Below are positions 54,853 through 64,000 of a DNA stretch of 64,000 bases, piece after piece. Position numbers and translations under genes: made by a program. Origin of the DNA: Nocardia sp. NBC_01730 (GTDB lineage: Bacteria > Actinomycetota > Actinomycetes > Mycobacteriales > Mycobacteriaceae); NCBI RefSeq assembly GCF_035920445.1, contig NZ_CP109162.1:3410001-3474000 (forward strand), written 5' to 3'. Below the pieces are notes generated by a model, which made no database searches, was not told the DNA's origin, and saw only the letters and a list, made by a program, of their open reading frames with translations. Numbering within the stretch: position 1 is the stretch's first letter; every line of letters begins with the position of its first letter.

Positions 54853-55608
54853 TCAGGATTCGCCGGAACGGCGACGGCGGTCGCGCTCCTCCGCGGCCGC
54901 GGCTGCGCTACGGCGCTGTTCTTCGGCCGCCAGGTGCACCGCGGTGCGGCTCCACACCACACGCACCCAGTGGAAGGTGAGCACGATCGCGACGATGGTC
55001 CCGAGGATCAGCCCGAAGCCGGGGCCTGCGCCGTGGTAGTTGCCCAGGCCTGGGGTCTGGCGGTGCCAGATCGAGAAGATGCCGAACGCGCTCGCGACCG
55101 CGCTGCCCGCGACCGCGATCCAGGCCAGCACCCAGCGGCGGGTCATCAGCGCCAGCGTCGAGAAGCCGATGCCGAAGACGACGAGGAACCACACGAAGAC
55201 GCGGGACGGCAGCCCGATGTGCTCGATCCGCGCCGCGTCGGTACCCAGCAGCACGTCGAATCCACGTGCCGCGCCCGCATGCGGCAGAACCAGCGACAGC
55301 AGCAACAGGAACACCGCACCCGCCACCACCATGGCGCGCACGCCGGGGTCGATCTCGCCGGCGATCCGCCGCTCCACCGCATCGAGATCGTCGCGGAACT
55401 GTTCGAAGTCGCTTGTGCTCTCCACCGAGTTCACCAAGTCCTGGTTTCGTTTGTCGTTCGCGTCGCCGGTCGCTTGACCATTCGCTGGATTGGTCGTCCC
55501 GCCCGGCCCCGGGGTTCCCGCGGACGTGCTCCGCTCGTCGCCGGATGCGGAATCAGATCCCGCGGCGCCGCGGGGCATGTCGCCGTTCTTGTCCGGCCCG
55601 GTGCTCAT
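54853..55608 (-). CDS. Conserved four-helix membrane protein (Rv2732c-like)
   Basis: 251 residues from ATG 55608, overlapping the miaB stop (ATGA). A long Gly/Ser/Thr/Asn-rich N-terminal tail leads to about four membrane helices ([67 protein letters not shown]) and a Glu/Arg-rich end. The gene accompanies miaB in mycobacteria. Function unknown. Confidence 0.82.
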   Translation of the reverse strand: MSTGPDKNGDMPRGAAGSDSASGDERSTSAGTPGPGGTTNPANGQATGDANDKRNQDLVNSVESTSDFEQFRDDLDAVERRIAGEIDPGVRAMVVAGAVFLLLLSLVLPHAGAARGFDVLLGTDAARIEHIGLPSRVFVWFLVVFGIGFSTLALMTRRWVLAWIAVAGSAVASAFGIFSIWHRQTPGLGNYHGAGPGFGLILGTIVAIVLTFHWVRVVWSRTAVHLAAEEQRRSAAAAAEERDRRRRSGES

Positions 55609-57158
55609 CCGCCGCAACCGGTCGAGCAGCCCGTGGCCGCCGGTTCCGGCGACGGTGCGCCGACGCGGGGCAGGCCGAGACCGACGCCGATGGGCTCGGT
55701 CTTCGGGGTGACGCCGCGCTCGTGCGCGTCGCCGGCGCGGGTGCGGCGGTGGGTCTTGATCGCGGCGTCGGCGATCAGGTGGTGCGGAGCGGCATCGGTG
55801 ATGTCGACGGTGACGAGGTCGCCGGGGCGGATCGGATCGGCGGTGCCACCGGGCCGGAAGTGCACCAGCCTCCCGTCGCGGGCGCGCCCGCTCATCCTGG
55901 CTGTCGCGGCGTTCTTCTTGCCCGCCCCCGCTGCGACAAGAAGCTCGACCTCGGTACCGACCAGCGCTTGGTTCGCTGCCAGGGAGGTCTCCTCCTGCAG
56001 CGCGATCAGCCGGTCGTAACGTTCCTGCACGACGGCCTTGGGCACCTGACCGGGCATATCGGCGGCGGGTGTGCCTGGCCGCTTGGAGTACTGGAAGGTG
56101 TACGCGCTGGTGAAGCGCGCCTCCCGGACCACGTCCAGGGTCTCCTGGAAGTCCTCCTCGGTTTCGCCGGGGAAGCCGACGATGATGTCGGTGGTGATCG
56201 CCGCGTGCGGCATCGCGGCACGCACCTTGTCGATGATCCCCAGGTAGCGGGCCTTGCGGTAGGAGCGACGCATGGCTTTGAGCACCCGGTCCGAGCCGGA
56301 TTGCAACGGCATGTGCAGCTGCGGGCAGATGTTCCGGGTCTCGGCCATCGCTTCGATCACGTCATCGGTGAACTCCGCCGGGTGCGGCGAGGTGAATCGG
56401 ACCCGCTCCAGACCGTCGATGGTCCCGCACGCGCGCAGCAGTTTGGCGAACGCGCCACGGTCGCGTGCCTCGCTCGGGTCGGCGAACGAGGCGCCGTAGG
56501 AGTTCACGTTCTGCCCGAGCAGCGTCACCTCGAGCACGCCCTGATCGACCAGCGCCTGCACCTCGGCGAGCACGTCGCCGGGGCGACGGTCGACCTCCTT
56601 GCCGCGCAGCGAAGGCACGATGCAGAAGGTGCAGGTGTTGTTACAGCCGACCGAGATCGACACCCAGCCCGCGTAGGTGGATTCGCGCTTGGCAGGCAGC
56701 GTGGACGGGAACGCCTCCAGCGACTCCAGGATCTCCACCTGGGCTTCCTGGTTGTGCCGCGCCCGCTCCAGCAGTACCGGCAGCGAGCCGATGTTGTGCG
56801 TGCCGAACACCACATCCACCCAGGGCGCCTTGCGCACCACGACATCGCGGTCCTTCTGGGCCAGGCAGCCGCCGACGGCGATCTGCATGCCAGGGCGGTC
56901 CGCCTTGATCGGCGCCAGATGCCCCAGGGTGCCATAAAGCTTGTTGTCGGCGTTCTCGCGCACCGCACAGGTGTTGAAGACGACGAGATCGGCCGTCGCG
57001 CCGGGCGCGGCCTTCACGTATCCCGCGTCCTCCAGCAACCCCGATAAGCGTTCGGAATCGTGCACGTTCATCTGGCAACCGAAGGTACGGACCTCGTAGC
57101 TGCGTGCTGTGCCCTCGACGGGCGCCGGAGACAACACTGCCTGTCCGATCGAATCCAC
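55605..57158 (-). CDS. miaB: tRNA methylthiotransferase MiaB
   Basis: 517 residues, GTG start. The N-terminal MTTase domain has TFGCQMN and two further cysteines ([16 protein letters not shown]). The radical-SAM cysteines are CNNTCTFC, and a TRAM domain follows ([21 protein letters not shown]). It methylthiolates i6A37 of tRNA. A hydrophilic C-terminal extension of some 50 residues ends with SPEPAATGC. Leads the minus-strand unit with the membrane protein. Confidence 0.95.
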   Translation of the reverse strand: MDSIGQAVLSPAPVEGTARSYEVRTFGCQMNVHDSERLSGLLEDAGYVKAAPGATADLVVFNTCAVRENADNKLYGTLGHLAPIKADRPGMQIAVGGCLAQKDRDVVVRKAPWVDVVFGTHNIGSLPVLLERARHNQEAQVEILESLEAFPSTLPAKRESTYAGWVSISVGCNNTCTFCIVPSLRGKEVDRRPGDVLAEVQALVDQGVLEVTLLGQNVNSYGASFADPSEARDRGAFAKLLRACGTIDGLERVRFTSPHPAEFTDDVIEAMAETRNICPQLHMPLQSGSDRVLKAMRRSYRKARYLGIIDKVRAAMPHAAITTDIIVGFPGETEEDFQETLDVVREARFTSAYTFQYSKRPGTPAADMPGQVPKAVVQERYDRLIALQEETSLAANQALVGTEVELLVAAGAGKKNAATARMSGRARDGRLVHFRPGGTADPIRPGDLVTVDITDAAPHHLIADAAIKTHRRTRAGDAHERGVTPKTEPIGVGLGLPRVGAPSPEPAATGCSTGCGG

Positions 57159-57329
57159 CCGTCCAGGGTACGGGGCCGCGTCCGGCGAGTTTCGCGGGCA
57201 TCGGCGCAGGCCCCGGGGCAGCTCAGGGTACGGAAATCGAGATTACGGCCACATGTCGATTCGGCGTGGCGTGACGGCGTGTCGCGGAAACCCGGGCAAA
57301 TTTCCAGAATCCGCTTAAGGTCATTGACC

Positions 57330-58139
57330 ATGACCGACGACGCCGCCGCGCCCGACACGACCGGGAACGCTTCGACCGGGGACGTCAGCGCCGCCACCAG
57401 CGCGCCGCCGATGATCTCGATGCGCAGCGTGGACAAACATTTCGGCGACCTGCACGTACTCAGGGACATCAACCTCGAGGTCCCCAAAGGACAGGTCGTC
57501 ATCGTTCTGGGCCCCTCGGGTTCCGGAAAATCGACGCTGTGCCGCACCATCAACCGACTGGAACCGATCGACTCCGGTGACATCGCCATCGACGGTGTCC
57601 CGCTGCCGGCCGAGGGCCGCGCGCTGGCCGCGCTGCGCGCGGACGTCGGCATGGTGTTCCAGTCGTTCAACTTGTTCGCGCACAAGACGATCGTGGAGAA
57701 CGTCATGCTCGCGCCGATCAAGGTCCGCAAAGTCAAGAAGGCTGACGCGCGCACCCGTGCCATGGAATTGCTCGACCGGGTCGGCATCGCCAATCAGGCG
57801 GACAAGTACCCGGCCCAGCTGTCCGGCGGGCAGCAGCAGCGCGTCGCCATCGCCCGCGCGCTGGCGATGAATCCCAAGGTGATGCTGTTCGACGAGCCGA
57901 CCTCCGCACTGGACCCGGAGATGGTCAACGAGGTGCTCGAGGTGATGGTGTCGCTGGCCAAGGAGGGGATGACCATGCTGGTGGTCACCCACGAGATGGG
58001 CTTCGCCCGCCGTGCCGGGAATCGGGTGCTGTTCATGGCCGACGGCCTGGTGGTGGAGGACGCGACGCCGGACGCCTTCTTCACCGCCCCGAAGTCCGAC
58101 CGCGCCAGGGACTTCCTCGGCAAGATATTGAGCCACTGA
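57330..58139 (+). CDS. gluA: Glutamate ABC transporter ATP-binding protein GluA
   Basis: 269 residues from ATG 57330. Walker [11 protein letters not shown], signature [15 protein letters not shown], Walker [13 protein letters not shown] and the His loop VTHEMGF are all intact. A Ser/Thr/Ala-rich 25-residue leader precedes the domain. First gene of a glutamate-type uptake operon (gluABCD). It shares a divergent region with miaB. Confidence 0.95.
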   Translation: MTDDAAAPDTTGNASTGDVSAATSAPPMISMRSVDKHFGDLHVLRDINLEVPKGQVVIVLGPSGSGKSTLCRTINRLEPIDSGDIAIDGVPLPAEGRALAALRADVGMVFQSFNLFAHKTIVENVMLAPIKVRKVKKADARTRAMELLDRVGIANQADKYPAQLSGGQQQRVAIARALAMNPKVMLFDEPTSALDPEMVNEVLEVMVSLAKEGMTMLVVTHEMGFARRAGNRVLFMADGLVVEDATPDAFFTAPKSDRARDFLGKILSH

Positions 58140-58169
58140 ACTACCGAACAGCAACACCGAACAAGCAAC

Positions 58170-58253
58170 ACCGAACTGCCGAACAGCAAGACCGAACTGC
58201 CGGATAGATAGACCGAACTGCCGGATAGATAGACCGAACTGCCGGATAGATAG
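58170..58253 (+). repeat. Four tandem copies of a 21-bp unit between gluA and gluB
   Basis: Copies 58191-58211, 58212-58232 and 58233-58253 are identical (ACCGAACTGCCGGATAGATA plus G). The first, 58170-58190, differs at a few bases, and shorter related pieces precede it from 58143. The unit ends about 25 bases before the gluB start (ribosome site GAGGGAGAAGG). The perfect copies suggest recent slippage; a role in mRNA structure or uneven gluA/gluB expression is possible. Confidence 0.9.
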
Positions 58254-58278
58254 ACCCACTAGAGGGAGAAGGAACTCG

Positions 58279-59115
58279 ATGAGGATCAACCGTGCCCTGC
58301 GACTCGGTATCGGGGCGATCGCCCTGACACTCGCGGCCGCGACCGCCACCGCGTGTGGCGGCGGCGACGACAAATCCGCCCTGGACCACGCCAAGGACGG
58401 CAAGCTCACCATTGGCATCAAGTTCGACCAGCCTGGCCTCGGACTGCGCAACAAGGACGGCTCCTACAGCGGCTTCGACGTCGAGGTCGCCAAGTACGTG
58501 GCAGGCAAGCTCGGCGTGCAGCCCGAGAACATCACCTGGAAGGAATCCCCCTCCAGCCAGCGCGAGACGCTGATCGAGAACGGCCAGGTCGACTACATCG
58601 TCGCCACCTACTCGATCAACGACCAGCGCAAGGAGAAGGTCGATTTCGCCGGTCCGTACTACATCGCGGGACAGTCGCTGCTGGTGCGCGCCGACAACAC
58701 CGACATCACCGGCCCCGACAGTTTGAAGGGCAAGAAGGTCTGCTCGGTGAAGGGCTCCACCCCCGCCCAGAACATCCAGAAGAACTTCCCCGACACCCAG
58801 CTGCAGGCCAACGACACCTACTCGCTGTGCCTCGAAGGACTACGCGCGGGTTCGTGGGACGCGGTGACGACCGACGACATCATTCTGGCGGGCTACGCCG
58901 CGCAGAGCACTGGTGCGTTCAAAGTGGTCGGCACGCCGTTCACTACGGAGAATTACGGCATCGGCCTGAAGAAGGGCGACAAGGAACTCCGCAACCAGGT
59001 CAACGACGCGATCGAGGCGATGATCGCCGACGGGTCATGGAAGAAGGCGTTCGATACGACGGTCGGCGCCTCCGGCTACCAGCCGCCACAGCCGCCGACG
59101 GTGAACCGGTACTGA
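58279..59115 (+). CDS. gluB: Glutamate ABC transporter substrate-binding lipoprotein GluB
   Basis: 278 residues. The signal peptide ends in the lipobox ATATAC with lipid-bearing C26. The family 3 solute-binding domain follows (IGIKFDQPGLGLRNKDGSYS, VDYIVATYSINDQRKEKV, DFAGPYYIAGQSLL). It binds glutamate or a related amino acid outside the membrane. Cys in KKVCSVKG and YSLCLEG may pair. Confidence 0.94.
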   Translation: MRINRALRLGIGAIALTLAAATATACGGGDDKSALDHAKDGKLTIGIKFDQPGLGLRNKDGSYSGFDVEVAKYVAGKLGVQPENITWKESPSSQRETLIENGQVDYIVATYSINDQRKEKVDFAGPYYIAGQSLLVRADNTDITGPDSLKGKKVCSVKGSTPAQNIQKNFPDTQLQANDTYSLCLEGLRAGSWDAVTTDDIILAGYAAQSTGAFKVVGTPFTTENYGIGLKKGDKELRNQVNDAIEAMIADGSWKKAFDTTVGASGYQPPQPPTVNRY

Positions 59116-59223
59116 GCTCCCCTCCGTCTTCACCCGAGCCCGGGTGGCCCGGCCCCACCCGGGCCGGGCCTCCCGCCGCACTTCCCCTGACCATCGAGAC
59201 CCGATCGGAGGGACGCGTCCGCC

Positions 59224-59904
59224 GTGTTCGACCTGATCTCGAGGTATGACACCAAAATCCTCGAAGCCTTCTGGGTGACTATCGAACTGACCGTGCTTTC
59301 GGCGCTCGGCGCGCTGATCCTCGGCACGATCGTCGCCGGCCTGCGCGTTTCCCCCGTGCCGGTCGCGCGGTGGGTCGGTACCGCCTACGTCACCATCTTC
59401 CGCAACACCCCGCTCACGCTGATCATCGTGTTCATGTCGCTGGGCCTCTACACCACGATGGGCTGGCGGCTCGCGGGTGAGGGGCCGGATTCGGTGGCGC
59501 AGAACAACTTCCGCTTCGCCGTTATCGGCCTGAGCATCTATACCGCCGCGTTCGTCTGCGAGTCGCTGCGGTCGGGCATCAACACCGTGCCGATGGGCCA
59601 GTCCGAGGCGGGCCGCTCGCTCGGCTTCGGCTTTGTGCAGAATCTGCGGCTCATCGTGCTGCCGCAGGCGTTTCGCTCGGTCATCGCCCCGCTGGGCAGC
59701 GTGCTGATCGCGCTGACCAAGAACTCCACCATCGCCTCGGCCATCGGCGTCGCCGAAGCCGCGACCCTGATGGCGGAGATGAATGAGACCGAGGCCGCGG
59801 TGCTGGCTATCGGCGCGATCTTCGCGCTCGGCTTCGTGATCCTGACCCTGCCGACCGGCCTGTTCTTCGGCTGGCTGGCCAAGCGATACGAGGTGGCCCG
59901 ATGA
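59224..59904 (+). CDS. gluC: Glutamate ABC transporter permease GluC
   Basis: 226 residues with about five helices. The cytoplasmic EAA loop (GQSEAGRSLGFGFVQNLRLIVLPQAFR) is typical of HisM/GluC permeases. An ATGA at 59901 overlaps its end and begins the MIRU-like insert. Confidence 0.94.
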   Translation: MFDLISRYDTKILEAFWVTIELTVLSALGALILGTIVAGLRVSPVPVARWVGTAYVTIFRNTPLTLIIVFMSLGLYTTMGWRLAGEGPDSVAQNNFRFAVIGLSIYTAAFVCESLRSGINTVPMGQSEAGRSLGFGFVQNLRLIVLPQAFRSVIAPLGSVLIALTKNSTIASAIGVAEAATLMAEMNETEAAVLAIGAIFALGFVILTLPTGLFFGWLAKRYEVAR

Positions 59905-59983
59905 GCGAGCGCAGCGAGCGAACAACAAGCACAGCCGAGCATCGCTCGGTCATGACGGAGCCGAGCGTCAGCGAGGCGCAGGC
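59901..59983 (+). repeat. MIRU-like 83-bp element inserted at an ATGA stop/start overlap
   Basis: The gluC stop is in ATGA (59901-59904), and the gluD start is in a second ATGA (59984-59987). In between lies an 83-bp element of GAGCG/CAGCG-type repeats (GAGCGAGCGCAGCGAGCGAA) with a complete 28-codon frame, MSERSERTTSTAEHRSVM then TEPSVSEAQA, whose ATG and TGA are the two ATGA copies. This is the form described for mycobacterial interspersed repetitive units: an insert that duplicates an overlap and bridges translation. Confidence 0.75.
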
Positions 59984-60886
59984 ATGACCGCAGCCCCTTC
60001 GGTCCTGTTCGACGCCCCTGGCCCGAAGGCACGGCTACGCAACAACATCTTTTCGGTCCTGGTCGTCGTCGCGGTGCTCGCGGCGGGCTGGGTGCTCTAC
60101 CGCGGCTTCGCCGACAAGGGGCAGTTCACCACTGAGAAGTGGAAGCCCTTCCTGGATACCGAGGTCTGGTCGACCTACCTGCTGCCCGGTGTGCGGGGCA
60201 CCATCGTCGCTGCGCTGCTTTCGATCGTGTTCGCGCTGGTCATCGGCATGGTCTTCGGCATACTTCGGCTGTCGGAGCACCGGGGAGTGCGCTGGATCGC
60301 GGGCGCGATCGTCGAGTTGGCGCGCGCGATCCCGGTGCTGATCCTGATGATCTTCCTGTTCGCGGTGTTCTCCGACTACAAGGTCTTCAAGTCCGACGAT
60401 CTCGCGCTTGCCGCCGTTGTCACCGCGCTGACCATCTACAACGGTTCGGTCATCGCCGAGATCGTGCGCGCGGGCATCCGGTCACTGCCGAAGGGGCAGA
60501 CCGAGGCGGCCGTCGCGCTCGGCATGCGCAAGGGCCAGCTGATGCGGTTGATCCTGCTGCCGCAGGCGATCACCGCGATGCTGCCTGCGCTGATCTCGCA
60601 GATGGTCGTCGCACTGAAGGACTCGGCGCTCGGTTACCAGATCACCTACGTCGAGATCGTGCGCTCGGGCCAGCAGCTCGGCGCGGCCGAACAGAACACC
60701 ATCCCGGCGCTGATGATCATCGCGGTTATCATGATCGCCCTCAACAGTGCGCTGACCCTGGTGGCGACCAAGCTGGAGCGGCGGCTGCGGGCACGCAAAC
60801 GCGGCAAGGGTGGCGCGGCCGTGGTGGCCGCGGACTCCATCATCACCGACGCGGCGCCCGGCGTCGACATCGGGAAGAAGTCGTGA
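59984..60886 (+). CDS. gluD: Glutamate ABC transporter permease GluD
   Basis: 300 residues with an N-terminal extension and about six helices. The EAA loop is GQTEAAVALGMRKGQLMRLILLPQAI. It forms the channel with GluC. A His/Lys-poor tail of some 30 residues ends in IGKKS. Its ATG is supplied by the ATGA at the end of the MIRU-like element, so translation may be coupled to the 28-codon frame. Confidence 0.93.
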   Translation: MTAAPSVLFDAPGPKARLRNNIFSVLVVVAVLAAGWVLYRGFADKGQFTTEKWKPFLDTEVWSTYLLPGVRGTIVAALLSIVFALVIGMVFGILRLSEHRGVRWIAGAIVELARAIPVLILMIFLFAVFSDYKVFKSDDLALAAVVTALTIYNGSVIAEIVRAGIRSLPKGQTEAAVALGMRKGQLMRLILLPQAITAMLPALISQMVVALKDSALGYQITYVEIVRSGQQLGAAEQNTIPALMIIAVIMIALNSALTLVATKLERRLRARKRGKGGAAVVAADSIITDAAPGVDIGKKS

Positions 60887-61059
60887 GTATCTGGTGCGCG
60901 CTGGATGAGGTGATCGGTTCCAGCGCACCGGCTTTCGATCCCGAGCCGACCGGGGACGCGGGCGCGACCATGCTCGGGTACCGCATGATGCCGGATCGGC
61001 CCAAGAGCGAACTCGGCCAGCCGGCGCGGCATCGGCACGGAAAAATTCTGTGCCACTGA
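60883..61059 (+). CDS. Possible 58-residue protein after gluD
   Basis: A GTG at 60883 overlaps the gluD stop (GTGA), and 58 codons follow (SIWCALDEVIGSSAPAFDPE at the start). No family was recognised and no signal or membrane segment is present. The overlap supports translation weakly; it may be a chance frame. Confidence 0.3.
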   Translation: MSIWCALDEVIGSSAPAFDPEPTGDAGATMLGYRMMPDRPKSELGQPARHRHGKILCH

Positions 61060-61276
61060 GTATTTCGGGGCTCGGATCCGGCGAGTAAGTGATCTCGCCG
61101 GTGGCCCGGCGGGTACAGCAAACCGATCGAAAACGCCGCAGCCGCCCGAGATTCCGGTAGGGCACAGCATCGAGATTCGAAGCTCGTGCCCGGTGTGCCG
61201 ACGTCGCAGCTACCCGTTTGTGATCTGAACCCGGATCATGGGCACTCAGCATCCGGGGGGAATCGCCGCCGACGGT

Positions 61277-62122
61277 TCAGTCGATGGGATCGATGAGTTC
61301 GTCCTCGGCGCCATGGCCGGCCAGCTCGGCTTTGACCACACGGTAAGCCATGGACTGACCGTAGCCGCGGCGGGCCAGCATGCCGACGAGGCGGCGGATC
61401 ATCTTGTCGCGATCCAGGTCTCGGGGCAGGGAGCGTAGTTTGCGGCGGACCAGGTCGGCGGCGCGGGATTCCTCGTCGTCGTCGGTGATGGCGGCCAGGG
61501 CGGGCGCGACATCCGATTGCGCGACGCCCTTGCGGCGGAGTTCCAGAGCGAGCGCCTGCTTGCCTTTGCTGGCGAAGGTGTGGCGGGAGTGCACCCATTG
61601 TTCGGCGAACGCAGCGTCATCGATGAGACCCACTTCGGTGAGGCGATCGAGCGCACGATCACTCACCTCGGGTGAGTACCCCCTGGCCGTCAGGTGCTGG
61701 ACGAGCTCGGCGCGGCTGCGGGCGCGGGCGGCGAGCAAGCGAAGGCACGCGTTCTTCGCCTGCTCGACCGTCCCGCCACCGGATCCGGTCGCCGGATCCG
61801 CCCCTCGGCCGTCGGACCGCTCGCGGCTGGCTGGCTGGGAGTCGGTGCGCAACATCGCGTTTCGGCGCTCATGCCGGGACCCGGCCGAACGCGCACGCTG
61901 CGGATCGGACGCGCTCGACCGGGTTTCCATGGTGTCCGGCCGAGCCGAACCACCTTCGGCCCTCCGGACTCGTTCAGGTTCCTGTCCACCGGGCCGGGAG
62001 TCGGCTGACCGGCCGGAGGTGGACAGGAGTTCGTCCAACCGGCGCCGCATCTCGTGCACCGCGTCGGACCACGACCCCTCGGGCGCGGCCCGACGCGGTC
62101 CGGGCGAACGCCGGCCGCCCAT
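61277..62122 (-). CDS. recX: RecA regulator RecX
   Basis: 281 residues. The C-terminal 160 residues are the RecX helical repeats (ACLRLLAARARSRAELVQHL, ALDRLTEVGLIDDAAFAEQW, ALALELRRKGV). A disordered Arg/Ser/Gly-rich N-terminal extension of about 115 residues precedes them, so the true start could be later. RecX inhibits RecA filaments. It lies 4 bases after recA in the same direction and is surely co-transcribed. Confidence 0.93.
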   Translation of the reverse strand: MGGRRSPGPRRAAPEGSWSDAVHEMRRRLDELLSTSGRSADSRPGGQEPERVRRAEGGSARPDTMETRSSASDPQRARSAGSRHERRNAMLRTDSQPASRERSDGRGADPATGSGGGTVEQAKNACLRLLAARARSRAELVQHLTARGYSPEVSDRALDRLTEVGLIDDAAFAEQWVHSRHTFASKGKQALALELRRKGVAQSDVAPALAAITDDDEESRAADLVRRKLRSLPRDLDRDKMIRRLVGMLARRGYGQSMAYRVVKAELAGHGAEDELIDPID

Positions 62123-62126
62123 CGGC

Positions 62127-63173
62127 TCAGAAATCGGCGGGCACCTCAGCCGCGGCCTGCTCCGCGGTCACGTCGGCGCCGATGCCGAGCTTCTCCTTGA
62201 TCTTCTTCTCGACCTCGTCGCGCACGTCGATGTTCTCCAGCAAGAACTTGCGGGCGTTCTCCTTGCCCTGGCCGAGCTGGTCGCCCTCGTAGGTGTACCA
62301 GGAGCCGGACTTGCGAATGAAGCCCTGTTCGACACCCATATCGATGAGCGACCCCTCCTTGGAGATGCCGTGCCCGTAGAGGATGTCGAACTCGGCCTGC
62401 TTGAACGGCGGCGAGACCTTGTTCTTCACGACCTTCACGCGGGTGCGGTTGCCGACCGCGTCGCTGCCGTCCTTGAGCGTCTCGATGCGACGCACGTCCA
62501 GGCGCACCGACGCGTAGAACTTCAGCGCCTTACCACCCGTGGTGGTTTCCGGCGAGCCGAACATCACGCCGATCTTCTCGCGCAGCTGGTTGATGAAGAT
62601 CGCGGTGGTGCCGGAGTTGTTCAGCGCACTGGTCATCTTGCGCAGCGCCTGGCTCATCAGGCGGGCCTGCAGACCGACGTGGCTGTCGCCCATCTCGCCC
62701 TCGATCTCGGCGCGCGGCACCAGCGCGGCCACCGAGTCGATGACGATGATGTCGATGGCGCCGGAGCGAACCAGCATGTCGGCGATCTCCAGAGCCTGCT
62801 CACCGGTGTCGGGCTGGGAGACAAGCAGCGCGTCGGTGTCGACGCCGAGCTTGCGGGCGTAATCCGGATCGAGCGCGTGCTCGGCGTCGATGAACGCCGC
62901 CACACCGCCCGCGGCCTGCGCGTTGGCCACCGCGTGCAACGCGACAGTAGTCTTACCCGAGGCTTCCGGACCGTAGATCTCGACGATGCGGCCGCGCGGC
63001 AGGCCACCGATGCCCAGCGCTACGTCCAGCGCGATGGAGCCGGTGGGGATCACCGAAATGGGCTGGCGGGCTTCCTCGCCGAGGCGCATGACCGCGCCCT
63101 TGCCGAAGCTCTTCTCCACCTGGGCCAGTGCGAGCTCGAGCGCCTTGTCGCGGTCGTACGCCTGTGGTGCCAT
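62127..63173 (-). CDS. recA: Recombinase RecA
   Basis: 348 residues, full length and without an intein. Walker A is GPEASGKTT; the L1/L2 and C-terminal acidic end are intact ([20 protein letters not shown]). The C-terminal end is short and acidic (AAAEVPADF). Responsible for homologous recombination and for LexA cleavage. A LexA box lies about 95 bases upstream of the start. Confidence 0.98.
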   Translation of the reverse strand: MAPQAYDRDKALELALAQVEKSFGKGAVMRLGEEARQPISVIPTGSIALDVALGIGGLPRGRIVEIYGPEASGKTTVALHAVANAQAAGGVAAFIDAEHALDPDYARKLGVDTDALLVSQPDTGEQALEIADMLVRSGAIDIIVIDSVAALVPRAEIEGEMGDSHVGLQARLMSQALRKMTSALNNSGTTAIFINQLREKIGVMFGSPETTTGGKALKFYASVRLDVRRIETLKDGSDAVGNRTRVKVVKNKVSPPFKQAEFDILYGHGISKEGSLIDMGVEQGFIRKSGSWYTYEGDQLGQGKENARKFLLENIDVRDEVEKKIKEKLGIGADVTAEQAAAEVPADF

Positions 63174-63265
63174 GGTCCTGATCCCCTTTTCGACGGGTAG
63201 GTCTCGTTCTGTGGTTGGCGCCTACAGTAGAGGGCGGCACCGACAAGTTCTGCCGTCAAGATTAG

Positions 63266-63281
63266 ACGAACAGGTGTTCGA
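63266..63281. promoter_or_regulatory. SOS box upstream of recA
   Basis: ACGAAC-AGGT-GTTCGA matches 11 of 12 positions of the LexA consensus. It stands in front of recA, as expected for damage induction. Confidence 0.85.
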
Positions 63282-63343
63282 GTCAAGCGACGCGCCCGGC
63301 AATGCGCGAACGGACTTCGCCGTTCTCGGCAAACTTCGCGCGA

Positions 63344-64000
63344 TCACCGAACCAGCGCGATCCGATCGCTGTCCAGCAGCGTCTGCGCCTGTTTGAGCAC
63401 GCGCAGCGAGGGCGTCACCTCGAGGCCGGTGATCCCGTCCAGCGCACCGAGCCGCTCGGTGACATACCGGTAGAGGTGGGCGGTGTCGCGGCAGATGATC
63501 GACGCCATCAGATTGGACGGACCCGTGGTGGCGGCGACGAACACGATCTCGGGATGCGTCGTCATCGCCCGCCCCACCGCGTCCAGATCGGAGGGGCGCA
63601 CCCGCAGCCACAGCGCCCCGCGCACGCCGTAGCCCATCCGCTCGATCGCGAAGTCGAGGTCGAAGTACAGCACGCCCGCCGCCACCAACTCGGCCATGCG
63701 CCGCGCGACTCGCGGTGCCGTCCACCCGGTTTCGGCCGCGAGCTGGGCATATGGCGCGCGCCCGTCCCGCCCGAGTAACGCGAGCATCGCCTCGTCCGCC
63801 GCGGACAGGTCCACCAGCACGTCCGGTCCCGCGCTCGCGGGGCGAGACCGGTGGGGCCCCAACTCCTCGAGCTGTTCGGCGGTGAACAGGTGCCGGTAGC
63901 GCGGCCACTCCTCGTCGGGCGGGAACCGGTGCATCACCTCGTGCGCGGTCAGCTCGAGCACCTGCGGAGCACGCGGCAGGGTGTGCAGCAGCAGCGCATC
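63344..64000 (-). CDS. Lrp/AsnC-family regulator, 5' end outside window
   Basis: The frame is open to the right edge, so only about 218 residues are seen. The HTH (ADEAMLALLGRDGRAPYAQL, ETGWTAPRVARRMAEL) is a second domain here and precedes an RAM-type ligand domain (LRVRPSDLDAVGRAMTTHPE, FVAATTGPSNLMASI). An upstream half, typical of the two-HTH actinobacterial Lrp proteins, is probably outside. Regulation of amino-acid genes is inferred from family only. Confidence 0.88.
   Translation of the reverse strand, partial: DALLLHTLPRAPQVLELTAHEVMHRFPPDEEWPRYRHLFTAEQLEELGPHRSRPASAGPDVLVDLSAADEAMLALLGRDGRAPYAQLAAETGWTAPRVARRMAELVAAGVLYFDLDFAIERMGYGVRGALWLRVRPSDLDAVGRAMTTHPEIVFVAATTGPSNLMASIICRDTAHLYRYVTERLGALDGITGLEVTPSLRVLKQAQTLLDSDRIALVR

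Overview
This is a 64 kb window of a high-GC actinobacterial chromosome, most likely Nocardia or a close mycolate-containing relative. The evidence is gene content and order: hflX, dapF, miaA, a DUF349 gene, miaB, a glutamate ABC transporter, recX and recA follow the order I know from Mycobacterium. nrdR and lexA flank a small membrane protein, oxyR-ahpC-ahpD and sigK-rskA are of mycobacterial type, and SOS boxes have the actinobacterial TCGAAC-N4-GTTCGA form. No rRNA or tRNA gene, CRISPR array or prophage was recognised.

Layout. 0-4 kb: the end of a DEAD/DEAH helicase, then a polyamine pair (type III ornithine/lysine-like decarboxylase and a SpeD-SpeE fusion). 4-6 kb: a TetR regulon (TetR, SDR, tautomerase) with the same palindromic operator in front of TetR and SDR, then an AIG2-like cyclotransferase. 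6-9 kb: oxyR divergent from ahpC-ahpD, then a PhzF protein. 9-11.5 kb: rskA, sigK and a membrane protein. 12-22 kb: a class III aminotransferase, hrpA, nrdR, a membrane protein and lexA with four candidate SOS boxes, and a GT39-type glycosyltransferase. 22.4-24.3 kb: a decayed stretch with remnants of SnoaL-like, XRE-regulator and CYTH genes around an apparently intact trmO.

24.4-40.1 kb: one long minus-strand operon for a group 1h (actinobacterial-type) [NiFe]-hydrogenase. In transcription order it is hypA, hypB, small subunit, large subunit, a NifU-Rieske fusion, DUF5947, DUF6084, an uncharacterised 441-residue protein, a 39-residue membrane microprotein, a hydrophilic protein, a maturation protease, a second hypC, hypF, hypC, hypD, hypE, a nickel permease and DUF6390. 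Most junctions are 4-base stop/start overlaps. The set covers nickel uptake, CN/CO ligand synthesis, nickel insertion and proteolytic maturation, plus several proteins of unknown role. It probably serves oxidation of trace H2.

40.3-45.4 kb: a PepSY protein divergent from a two-component system whose kinase gene carries a TnpB-only transposon at its 5' end. Removing 1,273 bp rebuilds a clean kinase start. A small protein with two ABM-like repeats follows. 45.5-64 kb: the conserved housekeeping block (acyl-CoA dehydrogenase, acyltransferase, hflX, dapF, an SpoU methyltransferase, miaA, miaB, gluABCD, recX, recA) and the edge of an Lrp/AsnC regulator. Inside gluABCD lie a 21-bp tandem repeat upstream of gluB and an 83-bp MIRU-like element between gluC and gluD.

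Limits: all family calls rest on reading motifs by eye. Starts were chosen from overlaps and Shine-Dalgarno sequences. No database search was run.
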